In this document: positions 8,678 through 16,849 of the stretch, in pieces
Numbering within the stretch: the first letter of the stretch is position 1
Layout of the letters: the number at the start of each line of letters is the position of its first letter
NCBI GenBank assembly: GCA_027313505.1
Contig: DAHVDN010000033.1
Span: 1-32,403, forward strand
DNA length: 32,403 bases
Direction: 5' to 3'
Origin: Candidatus Dormiibacterota bacterium
Lineage (GTDB): Bacteria > Chloroflexota > Dormibacteria > Aeolococcales > Bog-877
Notes under the pieces: model-generated
The model's input: the letters and a program-made list of their open reading frames with translations, nothing else
Database searches by the model: none
What the model was told of the DNA's origin: nothing
Program-made: the position numbers and the translations under genes

Positions 8678-10492
8678 GTGAGACGATTCCTAGCTGCGGT
8701 CGCCGGGAGCATGGTCCTAGTTTTGGCTGGCTGTGCGTCCTCGACAACCGGGACCGGCGGTTCTACGCAGCACGGCGGTACGGTTACCTTCGCGCTCCCC
8801 GCTGGGACGGTCCCAACCTACATCTCGCCTTTCGTCAGCGGGCCGGTTTCAAACAACATCGACCTTTTTCAGTTCAGCCCCTTCCTGTGGCGTCCGCTCT
8901 ACTGGTACGGAGTCAACGGGCAGCCGACGATCAACTACCAGCAGAGCATGGCGGGACCGCCAACCTACTCCAATGGTGGCCGAACGGTCACGGTGACCCT
9001 GAATCACAAGTTCACCTGGTCCACCGGCAAGCCGGTGACAAACCGGGACGTGGAACTGTGGCTCAAGATGCTCGTTGCGGAGAAGGGCAACTACCTGGGC
9101 TACAGCCCGGGCAGCATCCCCGACAACATCTCCTCAATGAGCTTCCCGGCCGCGACTCCATACCAGTTCAGCATCACCTTCAACAAGGTCTACAGCCAAC
9201 TTTGGATCCTCTACGACGAACTGAGCGAGATTGTCCCGATCCCGCAGCAGGCATGGGACCGCACCTCGAGCACCAGCCCTGTGGGCAATTACGATCTCAC
9301 CACCTCCGGGGTGCAGGCCGTCTACACCTACCTGAACAGCCAAGCCACCAGTGAGTCGACCTACGCCACCAATCCGCTCTGGAAGGTGGTCGACGGCCCC
9401 TGGCTGCTGAGCGCCTTCGCACCCCAGACCGGCGCATCCACCTTCGTACCGAACACTCACTACACCGGGCCCGGTAAGCCGTTGATCTCTCGCTTTGAGG
9501 AGATTCCGTTCACGAGCACCAGCGCCGAATTCGATGCGCTGCGATCTGGACAGATCGACTATGGCTACCTCCCTCCGGAGGACAGCTCCCAGGCGAGCTA
9601 CTTCACCAGTCGGGGGTACAAGGTTGCCGCATGGCCGGACTTCGGGTTCAACAACTTCTTCCTGAACTACACCAATCCGACGGCTGGGCCAATATTTGAG
9701 CAGCTCTACATTCGACAGGCGATGCAGTCGCTGATCAACCAGCCTCAGATCGCCACGGACATATGGCACGGGGATGCCATTCCAACCTACGGGCCGATTC
9801 CGATCAAGCCGACCAGCAGCTACCTGTCACCTGCCGTGGCTCGCAATCCCTACCCCTACAGCCCGTCACACGCCAAGGCCCTCTTGGTCGACCACGGCTG
9901 GAAGGTGGTGCCTAACGGAACCGACACCTGCCAACGTCCCGGGAGTGGATCAACCGAATGTGGGGCCGGGATCCCCGCTGGGGCCAGCCTCTCCTTCACC
10001 GAGGAGGCGGCGACCGGGTCTGCCCCCTTCACAGCCGAGATTCAAGACCAGGTTTCGAGTTGGGCCAGCCTTGGGATCAACGTCACCATTTCACAGAAGT
10101 CCATCAGTGCCATCTTCGCCACCCTGGAGCCCTGCAGCAACGGGGATGCCGGCTGCACCTGGCAGATCGCCAACTTCGGCGAGCCCGGAGCGACTCCGAC
10201 CTACTCCCCGCAATACCTTCCCGCTCCAGGTCCCTGGTTTGGTACCCAGGCGTCCAACAACGTCGAGGGTTACAGCAATGCGCACATGGACCAGCTCATT
10301 GCCAACACCTACGTCAATAGCTCCGTATCGGCCATTCAGTCCCTCGCGGTGTACGCGGCGCAGCAGATGCCGGGTCTTTGGGAGCCGGACTACTCGTATC
10401 AGATCTCGGTGATCAGCCCGAAGCTGAAGGGCGCTCTACCCCAGGATCCCAACCTCAATCTGTATCCCCAGTATTGGTCCCTTACTTCGTGA
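8678..10492 (+). CDS. Peptide/nickel-type ABC importer lipoprotein (SBP family 5)
   Basis: This is an extracellular substrate-binding protein (DppA/OppA/NikA-like) that would capture a peptide or similar ligand and deliver it to the two permeases downstream. The 604-residue product begins with basic residues, a hydrophobic run and the lipobox LAGC, with C19 as the predicted lipidation site. The mature part has family features: an early GTVTFALP-like strand, a KFTWSTGKPVTNRDV block (hallmark of family 5: substrate-binding cleft near the start), and repeated aromatic residues. Start GTG 8678 is chosen because GGAGGG sits 7 nt upstream and the signal peptide then begins properly; the open frame extends to 8507. 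A strong hairpin and about 260 nt separate it from the first permease, suggesting higher expression of the binding protein. Confidence 0.9.
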   Translation: MRRFLAAVAGSMVLVLAGCASSTTGTGGSTQHGGTVTFALPAGTVPTYISPFVSGPVSNNIDLFQFSPFLWRPLYWYGVNGQPTINYQQSMAGPPTYSNGGRTVTVTLNHKFTWSTGKPVTNRDVELWLKMLVAEKGNYLGYSPGSIPDNISSMSFPAATPYQFSITFNKVYSQLWILYDELSEIVPIPQQAWDRTSSTSPVGNYDLTTSGVQAVYTYLNSQATSESTYATNPLWKVVDGPWLLSAFAPQTGASTFVPNTHYTGPGKPLISRFEEIPFTSTSAEFDALRSGQIDYGYLPPEDSSQASYFTSRGYKVAAWPDFGFNNFFLNYTNPTAGPIFEQLYIRQAMQSLINQPQIATDIWHGDAIPTYGPIPIKPTSSYLSPAVARNPYPYSPSHAKALLVDHGWKVVPNGTDTCQRPGSGSTECGAGIPAGASLSFTEEAATGSAPFTAEIQDQVSSWASLGINVTISQKSISAIFATLEPCSNGDAGCTWQIANFGEPGATPTYSPQYLPAPGPWFGTQASNNVEGYSNAHMDQLIANTYVNSSVSAIQSLAVYAAQQMPGLWEPDYSYQISVISPKLKGALPQDPNLNLYPQYWSLTS

Positions 10493-10572
10493 TCGCCAGC
10501 TTCGGAACTGGAGGTGACCACCTCGGATCGGACACCTACGATGGTCCCATCTCCCTTTATCCCTGAGGAGTT

Positions 10573-10608
10573 GGGGACCCCTGCGGCGCCGGGCCTGCAG
10601 GGGTCCCC
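10573..10608 (+). terminator. Strong hairpin after binding-protein gene
   Basis: GGGGACCCCTGC (10573-10584) and GCAGGGGTCCCC (10597-10608) form a perfect 12-bp stem around a 12-nt GC-rich loop. No T-run follows, so it may be an attenuator, an mRNA 3'-end stabiliser or a factor-dependent terminator rather than a classical one. It lies 80 nt after the lipoprotein stop and 150 nt before the permease. Confidence 0.65.
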
Positions 10609-10755
10609 GACCAGTCACTACCCGATGACCATCGGCCCAATTAGCTGGTGGCCAGTGGCCCGGGGCCGAGTGGTTTCCACGTCCGCTCCCCGGTCCCGAT
10701 TGACTGCAGCGCCGCGTCGTCTGGGTCGTCGGTACCTCGCCCCAGATGGCTCGCT

Positions 10756-11694
10756 GTGACCGCCTATATCGTCAGGCGGTGCGGGCATGCCCTGGTGGTC
10801 CTGTTCGGCGTGTCGATCATCGTCTTTATCCTCCTGCACATGCTCCCGGGCGGCCCAGCCCGCGCCAGCTTGGGGTTGCGGGCCAATCCGGCGTCCATCC
10901 GGGCTTTTGACCTGCGATATGGACTCAACGAGCCGCTCCCCATCCAGTACCTGATCTGGATCGGGCAGTTGCTGCACGGAAACCTGGGTTTCTCCTATAA
11001 GTTGAATCAGAGCGTCGACGCCCTGCTCGCCGAGAATCTGCCCCGTACCCTGGTGCTGGTGGGGTCAGCGACTGTGATCGCTGTCGTTGCCGCAGTGCCT
11101 CTGGGCATGTACCAGGCGGTGCGTCGTAATTCCCCAGAGGACTATGTACTCACAGGCTTGTCCTTCCTGTTCTATTCCATGCCCAGCTTCTTCCTCGGGA
11201 TCGTGCTGATCATCCTGTTGAGTGACGTCCTGCCGCTCTTCCCCGCGACCGGCCCAACCGCCACCCAGCCCCTTCTCTCCCAACTTTCGAACCTGGTGCT
11301 TCCGGTCCTGACCCTGACCCTGATCACCCTGGCGCTGTTCAGCCGCTACATGCGGTCGTCAGTGCTCGATAACTTGACCCAGGACTACGTGAGGACTGCC
11401 ACCGCCAAGGGGTTGTCCAGGGTGCGCATCCTGTTTCGCCATGTCCTACCCAATGCGGTTCTGCCGATCATAACCCTCATCGGGCTGAGTCTTCCGGGGA
11501 TCTTGGGAGGTGCTCTGATCGTGGAGTCGCTCTTCAACTACCCGGGAATGGGCCTGCTATTCTGGACCGCTGCCCAGAGTGAGGATTTTCCGGTGATGCT
11601 CGGCACCAGCGTGGTGATTGGTACCGGGGTGGTCATAGGGTCGCTGCTGGCGGACATTCTCTATGCAGTTGCCGACCCACGCATTCGGTACTAG
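10756..11694 (+). CDS. ABC importer permease, DppB/OppB type
   Basis: This is the first membrane subunit of the peptide-type importer, 312 residues. The N-terminus YIVRRxGHALVVLFGVSIIVFILLHMLPG is typical of DppB: a basic start, a long first helix and a conserved Leu-Pro-Gly turn. Further helices follow, and the cytoplasmic coupling (EAA) loop YVRTATAKGLSRVRILFRHVLPN lies near residues 210-235. Start GTG 10756 is chosen by comparison with the family; no strong RBS is visible and the frame is open upstream to 10648. The partner permease follows after about 43 nt. No ATPase gene follows, so energy must come from subunits encoded elsewhere. Confidence 0.9.
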   Translation: MTAYIVRRCGHALVVLFGVSIIVFILLHMLPGGPARASLGLRANPASIRAFDLRYGLNEPLPIQYLIWIGQLLHGNLGFSYKLNQSVDALLAENLPRTLVLVGSATVIAVVAAVPLGMYQAVRRNSPEDYVLTGLSFLFYSMPSFFLGIVLIILLSDVLPLFPATGPTATQPLLSQLSNLVLPVLTLTLITLALFSRYMRSSVLDNLTQDYVRTATAKGLSRVRILFRHVLPNAVLPIITLIGLSLPGILGGALIVESLFNYPGMGLLFWTAAQSEDFPVMLGTSVVIGTGVVIGSLLADILYAVADPRIRY

Positions 11695-11737
11695 GGGCCG
11701 GTCGAGGTGACACTCAAGCCGAGATGTGGAGCGAGCC

Positions 11738-12655
11738 GTGGCTGAGCTGAGCCCGATGGCACCCGCGGACTTGGTCGTTGGGCCAGTTGATCCCGGCGAA
11801 GAAAACCCTCACTCACCCTGGATCTCATTTCTGCGAGTGTTCGCCGAAAATCGGCTGGCCCTTGCTGGCTCCATAGTCATCGTGCTGTTTTTTGCCTTCT
11901 GTTTCCTGGGACCAGTGGTGTATCGCACCAATCAGGTGGCCACCAACATCGCCCAGGCAAGTCGCGGCCCCAGCCCGCACCATCTGCTGGGGACCGACGC
12001 GGTTGGATACGACGTCCTGGGGCGCCTGATGGCCGGGGGCCAGATCACCTTGGTCGTCGCGCTCCTCGTGGCCCTGCTCGCTGCTTCGTTCGGCCTGGTG
12101 TGGGGTGCGATCTCAGGGTTCAGCGGCGGAGGGGTCGACAGTCTCATGATGCGGGTGGTCGACGCCGCGCTGGCCATTCCCGGTCTTTTCCTGCTGATCT
12201 TCCTCGACGCCATCCTGCGTCCTTCAGTCGTGATCCTGGTGGTCGTCATCGCCTCTCTGGCCTGGCTGGCGCCAGCCCGCTTGGTCAGGGCGGAGGTCCT
12301 CAAGCTGCGGACCATGGGCTACGTTGAAGCCGCCCGAGGGGCCGGAGCGGGTCCGGTCACCATTCTCTTTCGGCACCTCTTTCCGAATGTGATCGGCACC
12401 ATGGCGGTGAACGCCACCTTCCAGGTTGCCGATGCCGTTCTCACCGTGGCCGCACTCAGCTTTTTGGGTTTGGGAATTCCCCCTCCGGCGGCCAACTGGG
12501 GGAGCATGCTGTCGAACGGAGTCAGCTACGTTTTCGCCGGCTACTGGTGGCAGATCTGGCCAGCCGGCGTCTGTGTGGTCGCGATCGTCGTGGCGTTCAA
12601 CTTTGTTGGGGACGGTCTGCGTGACGCAGTTGACGTGAGGCTGCGCCGGCGCTAG
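11738..12655 (+). CDS. ABC importer permease, DppC/OppC type
   Basis: This is the second membrane subunit, about 305 residues. It has the soluble N-terminal tail of DppC proteins, then a first helix (LALAGSIVIVLFFAFCFLGP). Next comes the LLGTDAVGYDVLGRLMAGG block that is diagnostic of DppC/OppC, and the coupling loop YVEAARGAGAGPVTILFRHLFPN. Start GTG 11738 has GGAG 6 nt upstream; an in-frame GTG at 11726 is a close alternative. The gene ends the recognisable transporter. In most such operons DppD and DppF ATPases come next, but here there is a 265-nt gap and an SDR. Confidence 0.9.
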   Translation: MAELSPMAPADLVVGPVDPGEENPHSPWISFLRVFAENRLALAGSIVIVLFFAFCFLGPVVYRTNQVATNIAQASRGPSPHHLLGTDAVGYDVLGRLMAGGQITLVVALLVALLAASFGLVWGAISGFSGGGVDSLMMRVVDAALAIPGLFLLIFLDAILRPSVVILVVVIASLAWLAPARLVRAEVLKLRTMGYVEAARGAGAGPVTILFRHLFPNVIGTMAVNATFQVADAVLTVAALSFLGLGIPPPAANWGSMLSNGVSYVFAGYWWQIWPAGVCVVAIVVAFNFVGDGLRDAVDVRLRRR

Positions 12656-12791
12656 CGGAAGAGCCGGTCTGTGCTCGCCAATGGCGCGCTGCCAGCTGGG
12701 CCCGCCAGTCGGCCCGGGGGCAGGTCGCCAATTGCGTGCCTGTTGGGTTGAAGTTGTCAGCGGGTGGAGGCTCAGGGCTCATGGACGGCGA

Positions 12792-12840
12792 TCTCACGAA
12801 TGAGACAATTGAGGTAGAACAAGTGCTAGGTACCGGTACC
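12792..12840. promoter_or_regulatory. Two short palindromes upstream of an SDR gene
   Basis: TCTCA-CGAA-TGAGA (12792-12805) is an inverted repeat, and GGTACCGGTACC (12829-12840) is a perfect 12-bp palindrome. Both lie within 130 nt of the SDR start, in an otherwise empty gap after the permease gene. They could be operators for that gene. No regulator can be assigned from sequence alone. Confidence 0.3.
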
Positions 12841-12884
12841 GGCTTATTGAAATGCGCAGCGTTCTTGCGGTTCGCGTTCTGTGA

Positions 12885-12918
12885 GGGGCGTAGCTCATAG
12901 GCTGGGTCCCGGGTTCGG
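12885..12918 (+). other. tRNA-like fragment
   Basis: GGGGCGTAGCTCA (12885-12897) reads like the 5' acceptor and D-arm start of a bacterial tRNA. GGGTCCCGGGTTCGG (12904-12918) reads like the T-arm. There is no anticodon arm, no closing acceptor strand and no 3' half of the T stem. If not a coincidence, this is an internally deleted tRNA relic. It is not a functional tRNA. Confidence 0.3.
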
Positions 12919-12920
12919 TA

Positions 12921-13706
12921 GTGATTAGTGAGGTGAGTGACGAATTGGAAGATGTGCGCGGGCGTGTGGCATTTCTCACCGGAGCGGCGGAGGGCTTGGG
13001 GCACGCTGTTGCAGTTGAGCTTGCCCGCCTTGGGATGAAGCTGGCGCTATTTGACGTGCAGGAGGATAAGCTCAAGGCGCTGGTTGATCAGCTTCGAGGG
13101 GCTGGAGCAGATGTCCATCCCATTGTGGCGGACCTCTCGGACGCCTCCGCGACCGAGGCTGCGGCCGAGGATGCCGTCGGGCACTTTGGCGTTCCCCGTG
13201 TCTTGATTCACAACGCCGCCGTTCTGAAGGAGAGGACCATCACCGAGGTGACCTTTGCCGACTGGAGGCGGGAGGTCAATGTGATCTTACAGGCGGCGTT
13301 CCTGCTTTCCAAGGCGGTCTGGCCGGGGATGATGGCAGCAGAGAGCGGGAGCATTGTGTTCGTCTCCTCCGGGTCTGCACTCTCCGGGTTCGTGAAGGAG
13401 ACTGCGTATACGCCGGGCAAGCACGCCCAAGAAGGCCTCATGAAGGTGCTTTCGTTGCAGGGCAAGGGGTATAACATCGCGGTGAACACCGTCACCACCG
13501 GCGCTCCGATTGACACCCCGATGTCAGCTGGCCATTACACCGAAGAGATGAAGGTCGGAATGGTTCCACCGACGGCGCTGGCGCCGGCCTTTGGCTTCCT
13601 GGCTGGGATCGACGCTCATTTCGCCACCGGCTATCGCTTCAATGCATACCAACTTTCAGAGGCGATGCGCATCTCCCTGCGTTCAAGTGGCGGGGACCCC
13701 GAATAG
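12921..13706 (+). CDS. Short-chain dehydrogenase/reductase
   Basis: This is a cytoplasmic NAD(P)-dependent oxidoreductase of the classical SDR type, 261 residues. The Rossmann motif TGAAEGLG is at 20-27, NAA at 98-100 and the structural Asn at 120. The catalytic Ser is in FVSSGS at about 149-151, and Y163 and K167 form the YxxxK pair. D45 at the end of the second strand (LALFDVQ) hints at NAD preference. The annotated start is GTG 12921; GTG 12933 is equally possible and neither has a strong RBS. It faces a second SDR on the other strand across a perfect stem-loop. Substrate unknown; it may act with the neighbouring dehydrogenase cluster. Confidence 0.88.
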   Translation: MISEVSDELEDVRGRVAFLTGAAEGLGHAVAVELARLGMKLALFDVQEDKLKALVDQLRGAGADVHPIVADLSDASATEAAAEDAVGHFGVPRVLIHNAAVLKERTITEVTFADWRREVNVILQAAFLLSKAVWPGMMAAESGSIVFVSSGSALSGFVKETAYTPGKHAQEGLMKVLSLQGKGYNIAVNTVTTGAPIDTPMSAGHYTEEMKVGMVPPTALAPAFGFLAGIDAHFATGYRFNAYQLSEAMRISLRSSGGDPE

Positions 13707-13758
13707 GGCTGGCAGCAGCCCCTGCCCTGTCCGATTTTGCGTGACTGTTTCCGAGCTT

Positions 13759-13794
13759 CTCCCAGGTCCGCGGTGGAGTCCGCGGACCTGGGAG
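13759..13794. terminator. Bidirectional stem-loop between convergent SDR genes
   Basis: CTCCCAGGTCCGCGG (13759-13773) pairs perfectly with CCGCGGACCTGGGAG (13780-13794) over 15 bp with a 6-nt loop (TGGAGT). It sits midway between the stops of the convergent SDR genes, so it can end transcripts from both sides. There is no T-tract on either strand. Confidence 0.75.
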
Positions 13795-13806
13795 CTGGTC
13801 CGCGCG

Positions 13807-14586
13807 CTACCAGCCCCCGGCGCTCGGCCGTCCCTGGGCACCATCCACGGGTATGTTCGCACCATTGATCCACTTGGCAAGTGGCGAGAGTAGAAATGCC
13901 ACAACTACGGCCACCTCATCGGCCGTCCCCAGCCGTCCGGCGGGGAGGTCACGGTCAAGGAAGCTCTGGAATCCCTGGGGATCTCTGGTCCGGTATTGGT
14001 CCCAACCACCGTTCGGGAAAAGGATCGAACCCGGGCTAACTGTATTCACCCTGATCCCATCTTCTGCGAGCTCGTGCGCCAGCGCCCCCGCGAGGTAGAT
14101 GAGCGCCGCCTTGCTGGCGCCATATTGAGCGCGTGGAGCCGGCTTGGACCCGGAGATTGATGAAATCATCACCGCCGCCGGGTTCTTGGCCGCGGCCAGG
14201 TACTGCCGGGCCGCGCGTAGGAGATTCACCGAATGAGCGACGTTCAGGGAGTAGCTGTCCATCCAGTCCTGGCCGGTGGAATCACTCAGCGCCCCGCCCA
14301 GTGCCCCGCCAGCATTGGCCACTACAAGATCAAGACCATGCAGGGCGTTGGCGGCGTCATCCACGAAGTTGGTCAAGGCGTCGGGCTGAGTGACATCCAG
14401 AGCCGCAGCGAACACCTCAGTGCCCGACTCCTTCAATTCTGTTGCGGTTAGGGCCAGCTGGTCTGGGTCGCGTCCGCAGACCGCCACCGAGCACCCTTCC
14501 CCGGCCAGGGTCTTGGCAATCGCCAGACCGATGCCCCTGGTTGACCCGGTCACCAGCGCCTTCGCTCCCCCAAGACCTAGTTCCAT
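13807..14586 (-). CDS. Short-chain dehydrogenase/reductase
   Basis: This classical SDR has 259 residues and the full motif set: TGSTRGIG at 13-20, NAG at 91-93, N115, catalytic Ser in ISSISG (about 142-145), and Y155/K159 in YGASK. The PGSI stretch near 185 is the usual start of the substrate loop. R39/D40 after the second strand (VCGRD) suggests NADP or mixed cofactor use. ATG 14586 is the start; an AGGAA-like sequence lies upstream. It is the last gene of a minus-strand group after the GntR regulator (214-nt gap) and may be one of that regulator's targets. Substrate unknown. Confidence 0.9.
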   Translation of the reverse strand: MELGLGGAKALVTGSTRGIGLAIAKTLAGEGCSVAVCGRDPDQLALTATELKESGTEVFAAALDVTQPDALTNFVDDAANALHGLDLVVANAGGALGGALSDSTGQDWMDSYSLNVAHSVNLLRAARQYLAAAKNPAAVMISSISGSKPAPRAQYGASKAALIYLAGALAHELAEDGIRVNTVSPGSILFPNGGWDQYRTRDPQGFQSFLDRDLPAGRLGTADEVAVVVAFLLSPLAKWINGANIPVDGAQGRPSAGGW

Positions 14587-14800
14587 GGGCTCGCCGATTC
14601 CTGTCCGGTAAGTCGGGTCCAGGGTCCACAGGTAAGGGGCTTAGGCCGGTGACCCTCGAGCTGAACAGGTTGGGTGGCGACTCCCGAACCGCCCAAGAAG
14701 AATTGCGTTCGTGAAAGGGTTGGCAGCAGGTACCGGCCCCGGTCGGCGTCCGGTGCCGAGAGATGGTTGAGGGCGCCGCCTGCCCGCGAGTTTCCCAGCA

Positions 14801-15517
14801 TCACGGGTTGGCTCCAGAGCTCTTGGAGGGGTCCTCCGGTACCGCGGACTGCCCCACAAGCCGGCTATACGAACCTTGGAGGTGGTGCCCGATCATCTCG
14901 ACCGCTGCGGCGGAATCCCTGGCCGCGATCCTCTGGGCAAGTGCCATGTGTTCATCCTTGTAGATCAGCTTGTAATCCGCATTGGCGATGTTTCGGGTGA
15001 GCAAAAAGCGGAAGATGTGTGGGCGCAGCATCGACCAGCAGCCGTAGAGTCGATCGTGGTGGGCCGCCTGGTAGATCAGATCGTGGAATCGAATGTCGGC
15101 CTCAGCGAACTGGCGGGCGGCGGCGCCGGCAGAACCGATCGAGACTGGTCCGGCGGCTCTCTTAAGAGCGGACAGATCGTCGTCTCCAGCTCTCTCGGTC
15201 GCGAGTCGAACGGCCAACTCCTCCAGGCTGCGGCGCAGACTGTACACATCCTCGATATCCCGGGGGGACATGCTCACCACGACAGCTCCACGGTGGCGCC
15301 TCAGGGTGACCAAGCCCTCATGGTGGAGTTGGGCCAGGGCGTCTCGAACCGGACTCCGACTAACCTCCATGGCGTGCGACAGGTCTGCCTCCAAAAGGTG
15401 CAACCCGGGCTCCAGTCGGCCGGTGACTATTCCGTCTCGAATCCGATCTGCCACCTCTTCGGACAGACTCCGCTGCGAGACCGCAGTCAGGGGGGTGCCA
15501 CCCAGCGTCTCATCCAT
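14801..15517 (-). CDS. GntR-family regulator with FCD ligand domain
   Basis: This is a metabolite-responsive DNA-binding protein, usually a repressor of catabolic genes, 238 residues. The N-terminal winged helix (about 18-80) contains the typical LSEEVADRIRDGI and SRSPVRDALAQL stretches. The C-terminal all-helical FCD domain carries likely metal and ligand positions D141, H145, H190 and H212. Regulators of this class often sense hydroxy acids, sugar acids or amino acids. The gene lies in the minus-strand block, 70 nt after the Gfo/Idh gene and before an SDR, so it probably controls that block. A palindrome at 18080-18089 is a possible site. The ligand is unknown. Confidence 0.92.
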   Translation of the reverse strand: MDETLGGTPLTAVSQRSLSEEVADRIRDGIVTGRLEPGLHLLEADLSHAMEVSRSPVRDALAQLHHEGLVTLRRHRGAVVVSMSPRDIEDVYSLRRSLEELAVRLATERAGDDDLSALKRAAGPVSIGSAGAAARQFAEADIRFHDLIYQAAHHDRLYGCWSMLRPHIFRFLLTRNIANADYKLIYKDEHMALAQRIAARDSAAAVEMIGHHLQGSYSRLVGQSAVPEDPSKSSGANP

Positions 15518-15586
15518 CGGTAACCCCGCTCCCCTTCACGTTTCTGATGTCGGTCGAAAAGCCTTTCTGGTCCGGCGCTCGTTCGT

Positions 15587-16606
15587 TCATCGCCACACCG
15601 TCCAGCTGCGGCGCACCAGCTCCAACGCTCGCGCAGTCCCCAAGCTGTCCTCAGCGGCCAGGTGGCGCGGTGGCTCAGATCCTCGGACCGAGGCTGTGAT
15701 CCGACGAAGCATTTCGGTGAACGACGGCTCATCGGGAACCAGCCGCCGGACAGCGGATTGCCTCCCGGCGATGATGGTGAGGGTATCGGCAGGACCGGGG
15801 TGGTAGGGGTCTGTCAGCCGAATCTCACCAGCAGTCCCCACCAACCGAGTCGAGGTGTCACGCCACCGACGCATCCCGCAACTGAACAGGAGCCGCCTAC
15901 CGCTTCCAAAGTCGATCAATGCCTGGCATTCCGCGTCCACCTCGCCTCCCCCGCGCACGATGGCTGCCTTACTGTGTATGGGCTCCGCCTTAAAGAGGAG
16001 GCGAGCAAGGTGCAAAGGATAGCAGCCGACGTCGTTCAGGGAACCGCCGGCCAGGGCACTGTTCCAACGTATGTTATTGGGATCGGTGACCACGAAGTGG
16101 AAGTTGGAATGCACCTCCCGAAGCTCTCCGATGGTCTGCTCCTGGATGATCTGAAGAATGGCGCTCCATTGCGCGTGGAAGGGAAATGCGAAGGCTTCCC
16201 AAAGTGGGCCGGTCGTGGTGCCGGCGACGTCGAGGATGTCGGATACCTCCTCGACAGTTCTCCCCAGAGGCTTTTCGCAAAGAACCGCCTTGCCCGCGCG
16301 GAGTGCCGCCTTGGCCCATTCATCATGCAGATGGTTGGGCAAGGCGACGTAAACTGCCTCGACCAGGGGGTGAGCGATCGCCCCCGCATACGAGCTGGCC
16401 TTTGCTGCCAGGCCGTTGGCCTCGATGAAACTGGCGGCCCGCTCGGGCGAGCGGCTCCCCAAAGTGACTATGTTGCCCCCCGCTGAGCGCAGCGCCGGGA
16501 TGAAGTTTGCTCTCGCGATGTTGGCAGAGCCGAGCACCGCCCAGTTGAGACCTCCGCTCGTACTCCGGTCAGGGAGTGGGATGGTCGCGAAGGCTGTGGG
16601 AGTCAC
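15587..16606 (-). CDS. Gfo/Idh/MocA-family oxidoreductase
   Basis: This is an NAD(P)-dependent dehydrogenase of the glucose-fructose oxidoreductase/inositol dehydrogenase family, 339 residues. The Rossmann motif is WAVLGSANIA (about 22-31). The family signature CEKPLG lies at 110-115, where K112 is the conserved catalytic/cofactor Lys. GGSLNDVGCYPLHLARLLF near 186-204 carries the conserved Asp, Tyr and His of the C-terminal domain. Start is GTG 16606. Family members oxidise sugars, polyols or related compounds at a hydroxyl carbon. The gene is followed closely by the GntR gene and preceded by a 2-hydroxyacid dehydrogenase, so a sugar-acid or hydroxy-acid route is plausible. Confidence 0.9.
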   Translation of the reverse strand: MTPTAFATIPLPDRSTSGGLNWAVLGSANIARANFIPALRSAGGNIVTLGSRSPERAASFIEANGLAAKASSYAGAIAHPLVEAVYVALPNHLHDEWAKAALRAGKAVLCEKPLGRTVEEVSDILDVAGTTTGPLWEAFAFPFHAQWSAILQIIQEQTIGELREVHSNFHFVVTDPNNIRWNSALAGGSLNDVGCYPLHLARLLFKAEPIHSKAAIVRGGGEVDAECQALIDFGSGRRLLFSCGMRRWRDTSTRLVGTAGEIRLTDPYHPGPADTLTIIAGRQSAVRRLVPDEPSFTEMLRRITASVRGSEPPRHLAAEDSLGTARALELVRRSWTVWR

Positions 16607-16691
16607 AGGTACGCCCGATTCATGGCAGACGCCGCCAGCAACTTCGAGTGTGGGGCCATTTCATCGACAGCACTGCTGGGCCCACCTGAGA

Positions 16692-16721
16692 ACTGGCCGA
16701 ATTTGTCGAGTTTTGGCCAGT
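16692..16721 (-). terminator. Stem-loop downstream of the hydroxyacid dehydrogenase gene
   Basis: ACTGGCC (16692-16698) and GGCCAGT (16715-16721) pair perfectly, and the stem extends by a G-T and two A-T pairs inward. It lies about 130 nt beyond the dehydrogenase stop and 85 nt before the Gfo/Idh start. It may separate the two units or reduce read-through. No clear T-run follows. Confidence 0.45.
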
Positions 16722-16849
16722 GCCGAGCGCGGCGGTCGCCCACCTGAAAAGACCCAATACCGTCGCCACCAGACCGGTGAGCAACCGGCCCGGTGGCCGG
16801 GGCGCAATCGAAGCCCGGGCAACTGATGTGGCCAGCATGGACATCCCCA

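Noticed and set aside
8265..8747. 160-codon minus-strand frame overlapping the lipoprotein start
   Set aside because: No RBS, no recognisable domain, and it overlaps a well-supported signal peptide and RBS.
12885..12918. Functional tRNA gene
   Set aside because: There is no anticodon arm and no 3' acceptor strand, so it cannot fold as a tRNA; kept only as a possible relic.
14876..15523. 215-codon plus-strand frame opposite the GntR gene
   Set aside because: The winged-helix and FCD domains are unmistakable on the minus strand.
15662..16486. 274-codon plus-strand frame opposite the Gfo/Idh gene
   Set aside because: The minus-strand product has the Rossmann and CEKP signatures; the plus-strand frame is a shadow.
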